Of a stretch of DNA of 49,648 nt, positions 1 through 7,514 are shown piece after piece. Position numbers and translations under genes: made by a program. The stretch's first letter is position 1. Each line of letters starts with the position of its first letter. The stretch is from Lentisphaeria bacterium (GTDB lineage: Bacteria > Verrucomicrobiota > Lentisphaeria > Victivallales > Victivallaceae): assembly GCA_017629975.1 (NCBI GenBank), contig JAGBWB010000251.1:1-49648 (forward strand), read 5' to 3'. Under the pieces are notes generated by a model that ran no database searches, was not told the origin of the DNA, and was given only the letters and a program-made list of their open reading frames with translations.

Positions 1-165
1 CATAAAGAATTTATAATTAAATTATTCGCTTTTTCCGGTCTTCCCGGACGCAAAAACAACCGCATGTCTTTTTTCCCGTTCCGCCCCCGATTCACAGGCG
101 GGGAACGGAATAATTAAATCATAAAGGCTTGATTTATATACTGTTCCATAGAATGGTACCATTTT
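1..165. repeat. Direct repeat copy A (about 165 bp), 5' leader of the kinase gene
   Basis: This stretch recurs at 3528-3693 with roughly ten mismatches and one single-base length difference in a G run. It is noncoding and holds an AT-rich palindrome near 16-28. It also holds an imperfect hairpin whose arms are CCGTTCC and GGAACGG, around 80-118. The repeat ends about 100 bp before the likely kinase start, so it probably carries the 5' untranslated or promoter region. Copy A begins at the window edge, so its true left boundary is unknown. Confidence 0.9.
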
Positions 166-265
166 ATTGTTTGCGATAATATTTGTTTTCAAGTGTTTGT
201 GGATTGAAAATAAAATACTGGTGTGCTATATTAAAGAAGTATGTTTAATATTGCAGGTATATAAA

Positions 266-3200
266 ATGGATGAACGTGATAAAACAATGGCTCCTGATCG
301 TGAACATGCAGGCGGCAGTGCAGATGTTGTGTTGACCGTTCCGGGCAGTCGTGTGCGTAAAACGGAGGGCAGATTCTCTGTCGGCGATCTGATCATGAAC
401 CGCTACAAAGTCCTTGCTGAACTGGGGCGGGGAGGCATGGGTGTCGTTTACCGCTGTTTTGATGAAGTCAGCAACATTGAAGTGGCACTCAAGACCCTTT
501 CCCAGGAACTGGCAGCAAGCGGCTGGGAAATGGATACCATCAAAAGAAATTTTGAGTTGGTCCAGCAGCTGAACCATCAATATATCGCCAATTACAAGAA
601 TCTTGAACAAGATCCTGTTTCCGGCGGTTACCTTCTGATTATGGAATACGTTGACGGCGAAGAACTGCGTTATTTTCTGCGCCGCAAACAGGATGAGGGA
701 AGCTTCAACGAAGAGCTGGTGATCAAGCTGACCCATCAGATCGCTGAAGCCCTTGACTACGCCCATAAACGCCAGATCATCCACCGTGATATCAAGCCAG
801 CCAACATTATGGTTGACCGCAACGGCGATATCAAACTCCTTGACTTCGGACTTGCGGCACAGATCCACTCAAGTTTGTCCAAAGTCACCAAAGACAGTCA
901 CGAAGATACCAGCGGAACAGTTCCTTATATGTCCCCTGAACAGTGGATATGCAGACCGCAAACAGCAGCTTCAGATCAATATTCTCTTGCGGCAACTCTC
1001 TATGAAGTGTTTTCGGGTAATCCCCCCTTTGACAGTGCCGATAAAGACAATGTACGCAATTGTGCCCTCAACATTGTGCCTGAAATGCTGACCGGTGTTT
1101 CCCCGGCTATTGCCAGAGCGATTGCCAGAGCTTTGAGCAAAAATCCCAAAGACCGTTTTGCCTGTTGCTCCGATTTTGCCGCTGCGCTGGGGGGCAAGAA
1201 GATCAAATCTGCCAAAGTTCCGAAAAAGGGGCGCTTTTCCAAATGGGCGGCGGCGCTGATTATGATTTTTTTACTGGGAGCAGGGGGAGCGGGGTATTAT
1301 TTTACCAGCTCTGAAAAAGAAGCGCCCGTTCCTGCGCCTGCGCCGGTACCACCTGTGAAGTCGGAGCCCAAGCCTCCCGTTGTTCCCCCGTCAAACAATA
1401 TTTCAGCAGAATTGGAAAAATTGTATGGGGAGATCGTGGAACGGCGCTTTGAATTGAATCAAGCTATTGATGGGATCAATGCCAAAACTTATGATGCACC
1501 TTTTCAGGTACACATCCAAAAAATGAATGCCGCTTTCAAGCAGTTGGAGTCCAATTTGAACGATTTGAAAGTCACCACGGTAGCCAATTCCCGTCTGGCG
1601 TATCTGAAAAGCATGAAACGCAATGCCGAAACCCTTGAAAAAGAAATAAAGTGGATCAAAAAACAAGGTCCCGTTTGTGAACAGGCAAAGAGTTTGCGAA
1701 ATGGGGTCCAACAGGCGAAAGCAAGAGCCGGAAAATTCAGTAAGGTATTGAACTTTGCAACTTATAAAACGGCGTCGGAAAAACAGATTTCCGGTGAAAA
1801 ATATTTTAACAGTGGTGAGTTTGATTCGGCAATAAAAGAATGGCGTTTGTCAGAGAAAAATTTTCAGACGGCATACAGTGTTTGTCTGCAATCTTATGAA
1901 ACAGCGATCAGCTCCGCTGTCAGTGCGGGCAATTGGGAAAAAGTTCTCCGTGAGTCCGATGCACTTCTGGCAGTTATGCCGGATCATCAGGGGGCATTGA
2001 AAGCCCGGCACGATGGCAAGGAGGGACTCAAAAAAGCAAAGATTTCCATGGGGTTAAAAGCTGCACACCACGCCTTTGCACAAAAGCGTTGGTCTGATGT
2101 GATAACAAGAGCCAGAGAGGTTTTGGCAATTGAATCCGGTCATAGCGCAGCGGAAAAACTCATTACAGATGCTCAGGAACAAATCAAACTTGAGAAATTG
2201 AATAAAGAGCTGACCTCCGCCCGCAACGCCAAAACAGCAAAGAATTGGCAGCAGGTTTATGACTGCGCCGTTGCCGCCTTGAGGATCGACAGCGATAACG
2301 CTCAGGCGCAGGGTTTGAAAGAGGAGGCGGAAAATAATCTGAAGCCCACCCTTGAAATCGTTGCCACGGTAGATGGAGAGCGGGTCCCTGCTAAAGTCAA
2401 ATTCGGGAATACCGATTTTGATACGATGCAAAGGATTCAAAACTTTACCGAAAATCGCCATTATAAAGGAATCCTGACCTGGCAGACAGGTGAAACTGAA
2501 TATGTCGGCGAGGTCGATTTCACCTGCGACTGGCGGGGACCGAAAAAGTTGACAGTTGCGCTTAAAAAACAGGAATTTGCAAAAATCGATTGCAACGGCG
2601 TTTCACTTGAGATGGTAAAGATCAAAGCTGGAACTTTCACTATGGGGAGCCCAGAAGGAGAACTTGGCAGACATGGTACCGAAAAACAACATCAGGTAAC
2701 ACTGACCAAAGATTACTGGCTGGGGAAATTTGAAGTGACTCAGGCGCAGTATGAAGCAATTATGGGTAATAATCCATCATCTTACAAAGGCAGCAACCGT
2801 CCTGTGGAAAAAGTGAGCTGGGAGGACGCCAAAGAGTTTTGCAACAAGCTCAACGAACGCTATGCGGGGAAACTCCCCACCGGATACAGGTTTGATCTGC
2901 CGACAGAAGCCCAGTGGGAATACGCCTGCCGTGCCGGAACGACGACTGCTTTGAATAATGGAACAAACTTAACATCCGAAAGTGAGTGTTCCAACTTAAA
3001 TGAAGTAGGATGGTATGATAAAAATTGTGGTTCAGCTGGACACAAAGCTGTCGGTCAGAAGCGTCCCAACAATTGGGGCTTGTATGATATGCACGGAAAT
3101 GTATTGGAGTGGTGCAGAGATTGGTACGCTCCCTACACAGGAGATGCTACTGATCCTACTGGTCCCACATCCGGCTCGTACCGCGTGTACCGTGGCGGCT

Positions 3201-3310
3201 GTTGGAGATACAGCGCGAAGGGCTGCCGTTCTGCGGTCCGGTTCTGCATCATCCCCGGCCTTCGCAACAGCTTCTACGGCTTCCGCCTCGCCCTCGTCCC
3301 AGTTCAATGA
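266..3310 (+). CDS. Ser/Thr protein kinase, membrane-anchored, with C-terminal FGE-sulfatase/C-type-lectin domain
   Basis: The 1014-residue protein has an N-terminal Hanks-type kinase: glycine loop GRGGMG at 54-59, ATP lysine K76, catalytic HRDIKPAN from 173, DFG at 193-195 and a GTxPYMSPEQ activation segment. A transmembrane helix lies at about 327-346, followed by a Pro-rich linker and helical, TPR-like repeats (about 380-710). A small beta domain comes next, and residues ~775-1014 form an FGE/SUMF1 fold (AGTFTMGS, LPTEAQWEYA, GNVLEWC, GFRLAL). The start at 266 is preferred over the in-frame ATG at 167 because the first 33 residues look like translated leader. The kinase should be cytoplasmic and the FGE part outside the membrane. 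Codon use changes sharply in the last ~40 codons (see findings). The ligand and the kinase substrate are unknown. Confidence 0.9.
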   Translation: MDERDKTMAPDREHAGGSADVVLTVPGSRVRKTEGRFSVGDLIMNRYKVLAELGRGGMGVVYRCFDEVSNIEVALKTLSQELAASGWEMDTIKRNFELVQQLNHQYIANYKNLEQDPVSGGYLLIMEYVDGEELRYFLRRKQDEGSFNEELVIKLTHQIAEALDYAHKRQIIHRDIKPANIMVDRNGDIKLLDFGLAAQIHSSLSKVTKDSHEDTSGTVPYMSPEQWICRPQTAASDQYSLAATLYEVFSGNPPFDSADKDNVRNCALNIVPEMLTGVSPAIARAIARALSKNPKDRFACCSDFAAALGGKKIKSAKVPKKGRFSKWAAALIMIFLLGAGGAGYYFTSSEKEAPVPAPAPVPPVKSEPKPPVVPPSNNISAELEKLYGEIVERRFELNQAIDGINAKTYDAPFQVHIQKMNAAFKQLESNLNDLKVTTVANSRLAYLKSMKRNAETLEKEIKWIKKQGPVCEQAKSLRNGVQQAKARAGKFSKVLNFATYKTASEKQISGEKYFNSGEFDSAIKEWRLSEKNFQTAYSVCLQSYETAISSAVSAGNWEKVLRESDALLAVMPDHQGALKARHDGKEGLKKAKISMGLKAAHHAFAQKRWSDVITRAREVLAIESGHSAAEKLITDAQEQIKLEKLNKELTSARNAKTAKNWQQVYDCAVAALRIDSDNAQAQGLKEEAENNLKPTLEIVATVDGERVPAKVKFGNTDFDTMQRIQNFTENRHYKGILTWQTGETEYVGEVDFTCDWRGPKKLTVALKKQEFAKIDCNGVSLEMVKIKAGTFTMGSPEGELGRHGTEKQHQVTLTKDYWLGKFEVTQAQYEAIMGNNPSSYKGSNRPVEKVSWEDAKEFCNKLNERYAGKLPTGYRFDLPTEAQWEYACRAGTTTALNNGTNLTSESECSNLNEVGWYDKNCGSAGHKAVGQKRPNNWGLYDMHGNVLEWCRDWYAPYTGDATDPTGPTSGSYRVYRGGCWRYSAKGCRSAVRFCIIPGLRNSFYGFRLALVPVQ
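3170..3302 (+). other. Candidate DGR variable region at the 3' end of the kinase-FGE gene
   Basis: In the terminal C-type-lectin strand region, the residues normally variable in DGR-diversified FGE proteins are almost all encoded by NNC codons (TAC, AGC, GGC, GTC, TTC, TGC, ATC, ATC, GGC, AAC, AGC, TTC, TAC). The invariant framework residues (RGG, W, CRSA, R, GFRLA) are kept. This is what adenine-specific mutagenesis of AAC codons in a template repeat would leave. The end is G/C-rich, as at the 3' end of known variable regions. No template repeat or reverse transcriptase is in the window, so the assignment is inference. Confidence 0.55.
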
Positions 3311-3527
3311 CACACCCCAGTACTGGAAAGCGGTCTGATTGTGCCTGAGTGCGCGGTGCAGCGCATTGTCGGACCTGTCAGACATGTCGGACAAGTCAGA
3401 CATGTCGGACTCAATTGGTGCGCCGCACCCGACACCGCGGCGCTTCTGAAATCACTCGCATCTTAACGTATGACCGATACCCCAGCCCCTCAGTGGTAAT
3501 TGGTGCCATTCCACATAAAAAACTTTC
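3311..3527. other. Noncoding spacer between kinase gene and repeat copy B
   Basis: Apart from the 9-bp tandem repeat, this spacer holds short inverted repeats: TGCGC/GCGCA just before the tandem repeat, and GGTGCG/CGCACC just after it. No convincing gene or canonical terminator was seen. If the upstream variable region is real, structured DNA here could be relevant, because known DGR targets often carry a hairpin just downstream. Confidence 0.5.
3368..3412. repeat. Five tandem 9-bp units GTCRGACNN
   Basis: Five consecutive units of the form GTC(A/G)GAC plus two variable bases lie 58 bp after the kinase stop codon. The R position strictly alternates G, A, G, A, G. No credible gene overlaps it. 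The units have no unique spacers, so this is a simple tandem repeat and not a CRISPR array. Confidence 0.9.
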
Positions 3528-3693
3528 CATAAAGAATTTATAATTAAATTATTCGCTTTTTCCGCTCTTCCCGGACGCAAAAACAACCGCACGTCTTTTT
3601 TCCCGTTCCGCCCCCGATTCACAGGGGGGGGGACGGAATAATTAAATCATAAGGGCTTGATTTATATACTGTTTCATAGAATGGCATCATTTT
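3528..3693. repeat. Direct repeat copy B (about 165 bp)
   Basis: Second copy of the 1-165 sequence, in the same orientation. The CCGTTCC hairpin arm is conserved, but the opposite arm has drifted to a G run, which weakens the hairpin. The repeat ends about 18 bp before the start of a 58-codon ORF that has a strong ribosome binding site. Copy B could therefore supply that ORF's leader just as copy A does for the kinase gene. Confidence 0.9.
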
Positions 3694-3711
3694 CCAAAAA
3701 AGGAGTATCCG

Positions 3712-3888
3712 ATGGCTTTGCTCAAATTTTCATGGCGCGTTATCAGAGCAATTCTGATTATTGTTGCGACTTTGATTTGCATGACCGTTGCCAGTTTTAT
3801 TTGGCCGCTGTTGCTTCTTTTGATATGGCTGCTGCCGCAATCCTCCGGAAGACTTTGGCGGTATGCCGGAACGATCAAGGTCTGGTAA
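3712..3888 (+). CDS. Small membrane protein, 58 residues
   Basis: A short ORF starts at an ATG preceded by a strong AAAGGAG ribosome binding site, 7 nt away. The product is hydrophobic from about residue 10 to 41, enough for one or two transmembrane helices. It has a basic N-terminus (K5, R9, R12) and a basic, Trp-rich tail ending in IKVW. It lies directly behind repeat copy B. The family is not recognised and no function is proposed. The well-placed ribosome binding site and coherent membrane topology make it a likely real gene. Confidence 0.6.
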   Translation: MALLKFSWRVIRAILIIVATLICMTVASFIWPLLLLLIWLLPQSSGRLWRYAGTIKVW

Positions 3889-4031
3889 GAAATTTTTTCT
3901 GCCGGCGATCCGCCCGGTCACCAAGAGCATAAACATCCCACGCTCATTTTTTCCAATCCGGCAGAAGAACCGGTTCAAAAATGATATTTTCAAATTGCCG
4001 GTGATTTTATGATGATCAGCAGATATCCGGC

Positions 4032-4060
4032 TTGTAAAATCTGAAATGATGGTGTATTGT
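4032..4060 (+). promoter_or_regulatory. Promoter for the S66 peptidase gene
   Basis: TTGTAA (4032-4037), 17 bp, TATTGT (4055-4060), located 42 bp upstream of the preferred start codon. Confidence 0.5.
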
Positions 4061-4102
4061 AAAAAACGTGTTTTCAGTGTTTTCAACAGGAGAATGTTTG
4101 AG

Positions 4103-5113
4103 ATGAGAAAAGTTTTTGCCTTTATAAGTGTGTTTTGTGCGGCTCTGATGGTTTCGGGGGCGCCGGTGAAGAATTCTGACCCTGAAATCCTTAAAGTCAA
4201 AGGGGCAAAGCGGAATTATACCGGGGTATTTTCTCCGCATGTTAAAACGATCGCTGTCATTACGCCTGCATCTTATCCCCATCCCAAGTCTTCCCGGGAT
4301 GGAATAGCGCTTCTGAAAGAGGCCGGTTACAAAGTGAAAGTTTATCCCAATGCGTTCACCCGTCCGGAGGGAGTGGAAAAAGATCCTTATACGGCGATCC
4401 CTGCTGCGCTGCGGATCAAAGATTTTGAAGCCGCCTGGAACGACAAAGAAAATGATCTTATCATCTGCACCCGGGGAGGCAGAGGAACGGCGGAGCTTGT
4501 TGCAGGCGTCAATTGGAACAAATTGCCCCGGCGTCCGGAGCTTTATGTGATGGGATACAGCGATGTGACAATGCTTCTTTGCGCGCTGAGCGCCAAAGGA
4601 TATGGCAGACCTGTGGCGGGACCTGTGGCATCTTCTCTTCCGGGGTTGAATCATGCCATGATCCCTCAAATCAAAAAAATGTTTCACGGTGAGGCTCTGG
4701 CTCCCATCAAGCTGAAAGCCTTGAAGCCCGGCGACTGTTCCGGAAAGCCTGTGGCCGGACTGCTCAACCGTTTTGTCCGGAGCGTCCAGAATAAGTACGG
4801 ACTGGAAACAAAAGGGAAAATCATCATTATTGAATGCGTCAAAAGCAAGCCTGAAAATATCCGTTTGAATCTGGATGAACTTTTGAAAGCCAAATTCTTT
4901 GACGGCGCCGCCGGTGTCGTTTTCGGACACTTCCTTAAAAGCGGCGATCCCAAGGAAATCAACGCCGCCTTGAAAGAGTTTGCCGGCAAAGTGAAGATCC
5001 CCGTTTACAGAGGTCTGCCTTTCGGACACAATTCGCGCCATATTGCCATTGATTTTGCCCGGGAGGCGGAAATCAAAAAAGGCGTTCTCTATTTCCCCGC
5101 TGTGAAGAAATAA
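4103..5113 (+). CDS. S66-family LD-carboxypeptidase (muramoyl-tetrapeptide carboxypeptidase-like), secreted
   Basis: The 336-residue protein has an N-terminal signal peptide (hydrophobic residues 4-19). The S66 catalytic triad can be traced: nucleophile Ser153 in GYSDVT, Glu244 in IIIIEC and His309 in GLPFGHNS. The TRGGRGTAEL segment (123-132) matches the family's RGGYG-like motif. S66 enzymes release the terminal D-alanine from murein tetrapeptides. Classical LdcA is cytoplasmic, whereas the signal peptide here points to the periplasm. The start at 4103 is chosen because AGGAG lies 10 nt upstream; the ATG at 4094 would be too close to it. The phosphatase gene follows after 30 bp, probably in one operon. 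Confidence 0.85.
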   Translation: MRKVFAFISVFCAALMVSGAPVKNSDPEILKVKGAKRNYTGVFSPHVKTIAVITPASYPHPKSSRDGIALLKEAGYKVKVYPNAFTRPEGVEKDPYTAIPAALRIKDFEAAWNDKENDLIICTRGGRGTAELVAGVNWNKLPRRPELYVMGYSDVTMLLCALSAKGYGRPVAGPVASSLPGLNHAMIPQIKKMFHGEALAPIKLKALKPGDCSGKPVAGLLNRFVRSVQNKYGLETKGKIIIIECVKSKPENIRLNLDELLKAKFFDGAAGVVFGHFLKSGDPKEINAALKEFAGKVKIPVYRGLPFGHNSRHIAIDFAREAEIKKGVLYFPAVKK

Positions 5114-5143
5114 TCGTTTCCACTTCGGGAGCAGGAGCATGAG

Positions 5144-6043
5144 ATGAAACATATTTCTTCGCTTTTTGTTCTGGCGTTTCTCCTTTTTTGCGGGTGCAGT
5201 GCCGGAAATGACCGCAATTACATCGGCATGACCAAAGAAGAGGTGGCGCTCCATCTGGAAAAACACGCTTTCCGGGACCGTTGGAGCCGCAACCGTTTTG
5301 AAATAATGGTGCCGAAACAATACAAAAGCGATCACTATTTTTCAAATGCTCAGGAGATCTTACGCAGAAAAGCTGTGATGTCGGCAGATGAGTGGAGCTG
5401 CGATTTTTTTCCGCAACGCCATTGGCTTCTGGGATGGAACGGACTCTTTGCACGGTGGACCTTGTGGAAACTGTTTTTCAAAGACGGTAAAGTTGTCAGA
5501 CAACAGCGGATGGGAAACTATTATTGGGTTTATGGTCATGCGGGCGTTTCTCCCTATCCGCAGTTTCCGGGGAATTTTCACAAGGTCAATGACAAACTTT
5601 ACCGCTCCAGTCAGCCGGATGAGGATGAGTTTGAATCGCTCCACACCTTTAACGGTATCCGCAGTGTGCTGAATCTGCGGGAATACTTCAGCGACAAAGA
5701 TGAGATCGCTGCTGTCAACCGCAAAAGAAAAGGCGCTCTTACGCTCTATGAGATTCCCCTTGATACAGGAAAAATTTCAGAGACGGATCTTTATAAAATA
5801 TTGAAAGTTGTGAGAGATGCTCCGAAACCTCTGCTGATCCACTGCTGGCACGGCAGCGACCGCACCGGTTGCGCCGTCGCCGCAAGCCGCATCATCTTTG
5901 AAAACTGGAGCGTTGAAAAAGCCATCTCTGAATTGATGACGCCGGAGTACGGACATCACAAAAATATTTATAAAAATATTCTTGCCCTCCTCCGCAAAGC
6001 AGATTGGAAGAAAATCAAATCAGCGATCCTGAATAACAAGTAG
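5144..6043 (+). CDS. Lipoprotein with dual-specificity/tyrosine phosphatase domain
   Basis: 299 residues. A lipoprotein-type signal peptide ends around Cys18 (FCGC, Gly at -1). Residues ~26-50 (GMTKEEV...) resemble the start of BamE/SmpA-like lipoproteins. The C-terminal half is a Cys-based phosphatase of the DSP family: YRSSQP at 153-158 and the P-loop HCWHGSDRTG with Cys234 and Arg240. Such domains hydrolyse phosphoesters, but the substrate cannot be read from sequence. A good GGAG ribosome binding site precedes the ATG. A surface or periplasmic phosphatase next to a murein peptidase suggests an envelope role. Confidence 0.8.
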   Translation: MKHISSLFVLAFLLFCGCSAGNDRNYIGMTKEEVALHLEKHAFRDRWSRNRFEIMVPKQYKSDHYFSNAQEILRRKAVMSADEWSCDFFPQRHWLLGWNGLFARWTLWKLFFKDGKVVRQQRMGNYYWVYGHAGVSPYPQFPGNFHKVNDKLYRSSQPDEDEFESLHTFNGIRSVLNLREYFSDKDEIAAVNRKRKGALTLYEIPLDTGKISETDLYKILKVVRDAPKPLLIHCWHGSDRTGCAVAASRIIFENWSVEKAISELMTPEYGHHKNIYKNILALLRKADWKKIKSAILNNK

Positions 6044-6081
6044 ATCACAAACCGCAAACAGCGTTTTTCCCCTTTCTTTTC

Positions 6082-6110
6082 TTGACTTTTTTCTTAAAGA
6101 AGTGTATATT
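6082..6110 (+). promoter_or_regulatory. Promoter of the riboswitch transcript
   Basis: TTGACT (6082-6087), exactly 17 bp, TATATT (6105-6110). Transcription would start near 6117, right at the 5' edge of the riboswitch aptamer. Confidence 0.8.
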
Positions 6111-6119
6111 AACAAATTG

Positions 6120-6292
6120 TTTCTCTTCACGAAACGGAAGTACGGTGAAAATCCGTCGCAGACGCGCTGCTGTAAGCTGAACGTTTCTTTGGAAACGGCA
6201 AACAGGAGAATCTTTCAAGTCACTGTTTTTTATGGGAAGACTTGATAAACAGGTGATGATCCTTCAGTAAGCCAGAAGACGACGTGCAGGAG
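6120..6292 (+). ncRNA. Cobalamin (adenosylcobalamin-type) riboswitch
   Basis: The conserved elements appear in the right order: GGTGAAAATCC near 6144-6154, CGCTGCTGTAAGC near 6166-6178, GTCACTG near 6220, GGGAAGAC near 6234-6242, GATGATCC near 6255-6262, and a B12 box AAGCCAGAAGACGACGTGC at 6269-6287. It lies 10 bp after a strong promoter and on the coding strand of the next gene. Cobalamin riboswitches normally repress B12 uptake or synthesis genes when B12 is plentiful. Here the next gene encodes a prepilin-like protein, which is unexpected. Confidence 0.9.
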
Positions 6293-6339
6293 AATTATTC
6301 TTTTGTCTCGCGAAACAGGCATGAAAGGAATCCTTGTAA

Positions 6340-7497
6340 ATGAGACCCCGTATTTTCAGTCGGGGTTGCGGAGCTTTTCCCGCAACCGGTATTTTTTCCT
6401 CCTCAGCATCTGCTGTGTGCCGCAGCTCCCGCTGCCTTTTTGTACCGCTTCCCCTCTGCCGGAAAAACGGTCCCCGATCAGCGTTCACGCTGGTTGAACT
6501 GTTGGTGGTCACCTCACAACTCTGCCGTGATTTTTTCAAACGCTTTATTTGTACGGATCAGTACGGATGTGTACGGAAACATACGGAGAGTGCCGCTCAC
6601 AAAAATACACCGCATCATACTTGCAAAGCAAGTGCTTCATGTTTGCCGCAGGCAAACGCTTCATGCAGCAACGCTGCGCTTCACACGGCGGAGCTGTGCT
6701 TCATTCGATCAGCGTTTACGCTGATCGAACTGCTGGTTGTTATTGCTATTATTGCCATTCTGGCGGGGATGCTTCTGCCCGCTCTGGGGCAGGCCCGGGA
6801 AAAGGGTAAAGCCAGCAACTGTATGGGCAATGTCAAACAATTGACTATGGCAAATCTCTTATACAGTGACGGCAGCAACGGATTTTTTGTCCCCTATGCC
6901 AGAGATATGCTGTATCCGAATACGCAGCGCTGGTGCGGCACAACACCGGCATCAAGCAACAGCGGTGACAGCGCGGCGTATGATCTTTATTCTTCGCCTT
7001 TGATCCCTTATATCGGTTCGCTTCAGGGGATCACCCATTGCGCTTCCCTTGTGAAACCTCCCAAAAGTTTTGAACAAAACTGCGGCGGCTACGGCTACAA
7101 TACACTGGTTGGAACTTTGTATGCAGGAGAATACACTCCGGAAAGTTTTTCCTCCGGCTGTTCTGCAAAGCGGATCCGAAATTCCGGTAAAAAAATAATG
7201 TTTGCCGACTCCGCTATTATGGTTGACAACAATGGTAATTGGAGTTCCTCACCCACGCGCCACGGATACAGCGCCAGTATTGAAGCCCCCGGCCCCGGGG
7301 AGGGGGATTTTGGATGGATCGCCAATCCCACCATGCACTTCAGGCACAATAAAAGAGCTGTTATTTCATATTGTGACGGTCATGTCGGCAGTTCAACTCT
7401 TATTGAGTCCGCCTATGGGGATGAAAAGTATCTTTTGGGGCATCCTTGCGCCAATACCAATGAGATGCGCAGAGAATTTTTCGATCCCCGGTATTGA
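6340..7497 (+). CDS. Prepilin-type N-terminal domain, DUF1559-like secreted protein with duplicated cleavage motif
   Basis: The frame encodes 385 residues. The functional prepilin motif is [18 protein letters not shown], coded from about 6710, followed by the [17 protein letters not shown] helix typical of DUF1559 proteins. The end carries [19 protein letters not shown], close to the family's H-X9-DG motif. A degenerate first copy of the motif ([11 protein letters not shown]) is coded at 6480-6510. It is separated from the functional copy by 77 codons that look inserted. The true start is uncertain: the ATG at 6340 has AAAGGAA upstream but overlaps the putative terminator. Such proteins are exported and processed by a prepilin peptidase; their role is unclear. 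A small lipoprotein gene follows at once. Confidence 0.75.
   Translation: MRPRIFSRGCGAFPATGIFSSSASAVCRSSRCLFVPLPLCRKNGPRSAFTLVELLVVTSQLCRDFFKRFICTDQYGCVRKHTESAAHKNTPHHTCKASASCLPQANASCSNAALHTAELCFIRSAFTLIELLVVIAIIAILAGMLLPALGQAREKGKASNCMGNVKQLTMANLLYSDGSNGFFVPYARDMLYPNTQRWCGTTPASSNSGDSAAYDLYSSPLIPYIGSLQGITHCASLVKPPKSFEQNCGGYGYNTLVGTLYAGEYTPESFSSGCSAKRIRNSGKKIMFADSAIMVDNNGNWSSSPTRHGYSASIEAPGPGEGDFGWIANPTMHFRHNKRAVISYCDGHVGSSTLIESAYGDEKYLLGHPCANTNEMRREFFDPRY
6345..6397 (+). terminator. Terminator/antiterminator-like expression platform behind the riboswitch
   Basis: A hairpin GGTTGCGG (6364-6371) with CCGCAACC (6380-6387) is followed by GGTA and six T. This resembles an intrinsic terminator. 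An alternative hairpin, ACCCCG (6345-6350) with CGGGGT (6361-6366), shares three bases with the terminator arm, so the two cannot both form fully. That is the layout of a transcriptional attenuation switch. It also means the ATG at 6340 lies inside the regulatory leader. Confidence 0.5.
6476..6510. repeat. Direct repeat 1 (prepilin motif, degenerate copy)
   Basis: About 34 bp that starts GATCAGCG and codes [11 protein letters not shown]. It recurs at 6707-6741 with about six mismatches, many at third codon positions. The copies are 231 bp apart, which is exactly 77 codons. Confidence 0.85.
6551..6590. repeat. Four tandem 10-bp units (G/A)TACGGANNN
   Basis: Four consecutive 10-mers share the core TACGGA: GTACGGATCA, GTACGGATGT, GTACGGAAAC and ATACGGAGAG. 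They lie inside the 231-bp insertion between the two prepilin motifs. Confidence 0.85.
6619..6726. repeat. Array of five mini-hairpins separated by GCTTCAT-type 7-mers
   Basis: Hairpins with loops of three or four bases follow each other: ACTTGC/GCAAGT (6619-6633), GTTTGCC/GGCAAAC (6641-6657), GCAGC/GCTGC (6665-6677), ACGGC/GCTGT (6685-6697, one G-T pair) and GATCAGCG/CGCTGATC (6707-6726). The spacers are GCTTCAT, GCTTCAT, GCTTCAC and GCTTCATTC. The stem sequences differ while the fold and the spacer are kept. The last hairpin is the coding sequence of the functional prepilin motif. Confidence 0.85.
6707..6741. repeat. Direct repeat 2 (prepilin motif, functional copy)
   Basis: Partner of 6476-6510. 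This copy continues into the hydrophobic IAIIAILAG stretch and so encodes the working prepilin signal. Confidence 0.85.
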
Positions 7498-7514
7498 TGA
7501 AAGGAAAACTTACG

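Noticed and set aside
3368-3412. CRISPR array
   Set aside because: Units are 9 bp with two variable bases and no spacers, and there are no cas genes.
1-3693. Insertion sequence or transposon bounded by the 165-bp repeats
   Set aside because: The repeats are direct, carry leader-like sequence, and enclose no transposase, integrase or terminal inverted repeats. A recombined gene cassette fits better.
4016-5335. Long minus-strand frame (439 codons) opposite the S66 peptidase and phosphatase genes
   Set aside because: The plus strand carries complete S66 and phosphatase motifs with ribosome binding sites. The minus frame has no recognisable domain and is an antisense shadow.
6303-6497. Frame starting TTG at 6303 just after the riboswitch, with a signal-peptide-like start
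   Set aside because: It has a nearby GGAG but stops after 64 codons, has no known relatives, and overlaps the putative attenuator. It may be a leader peptide, but the evidence is too thin.
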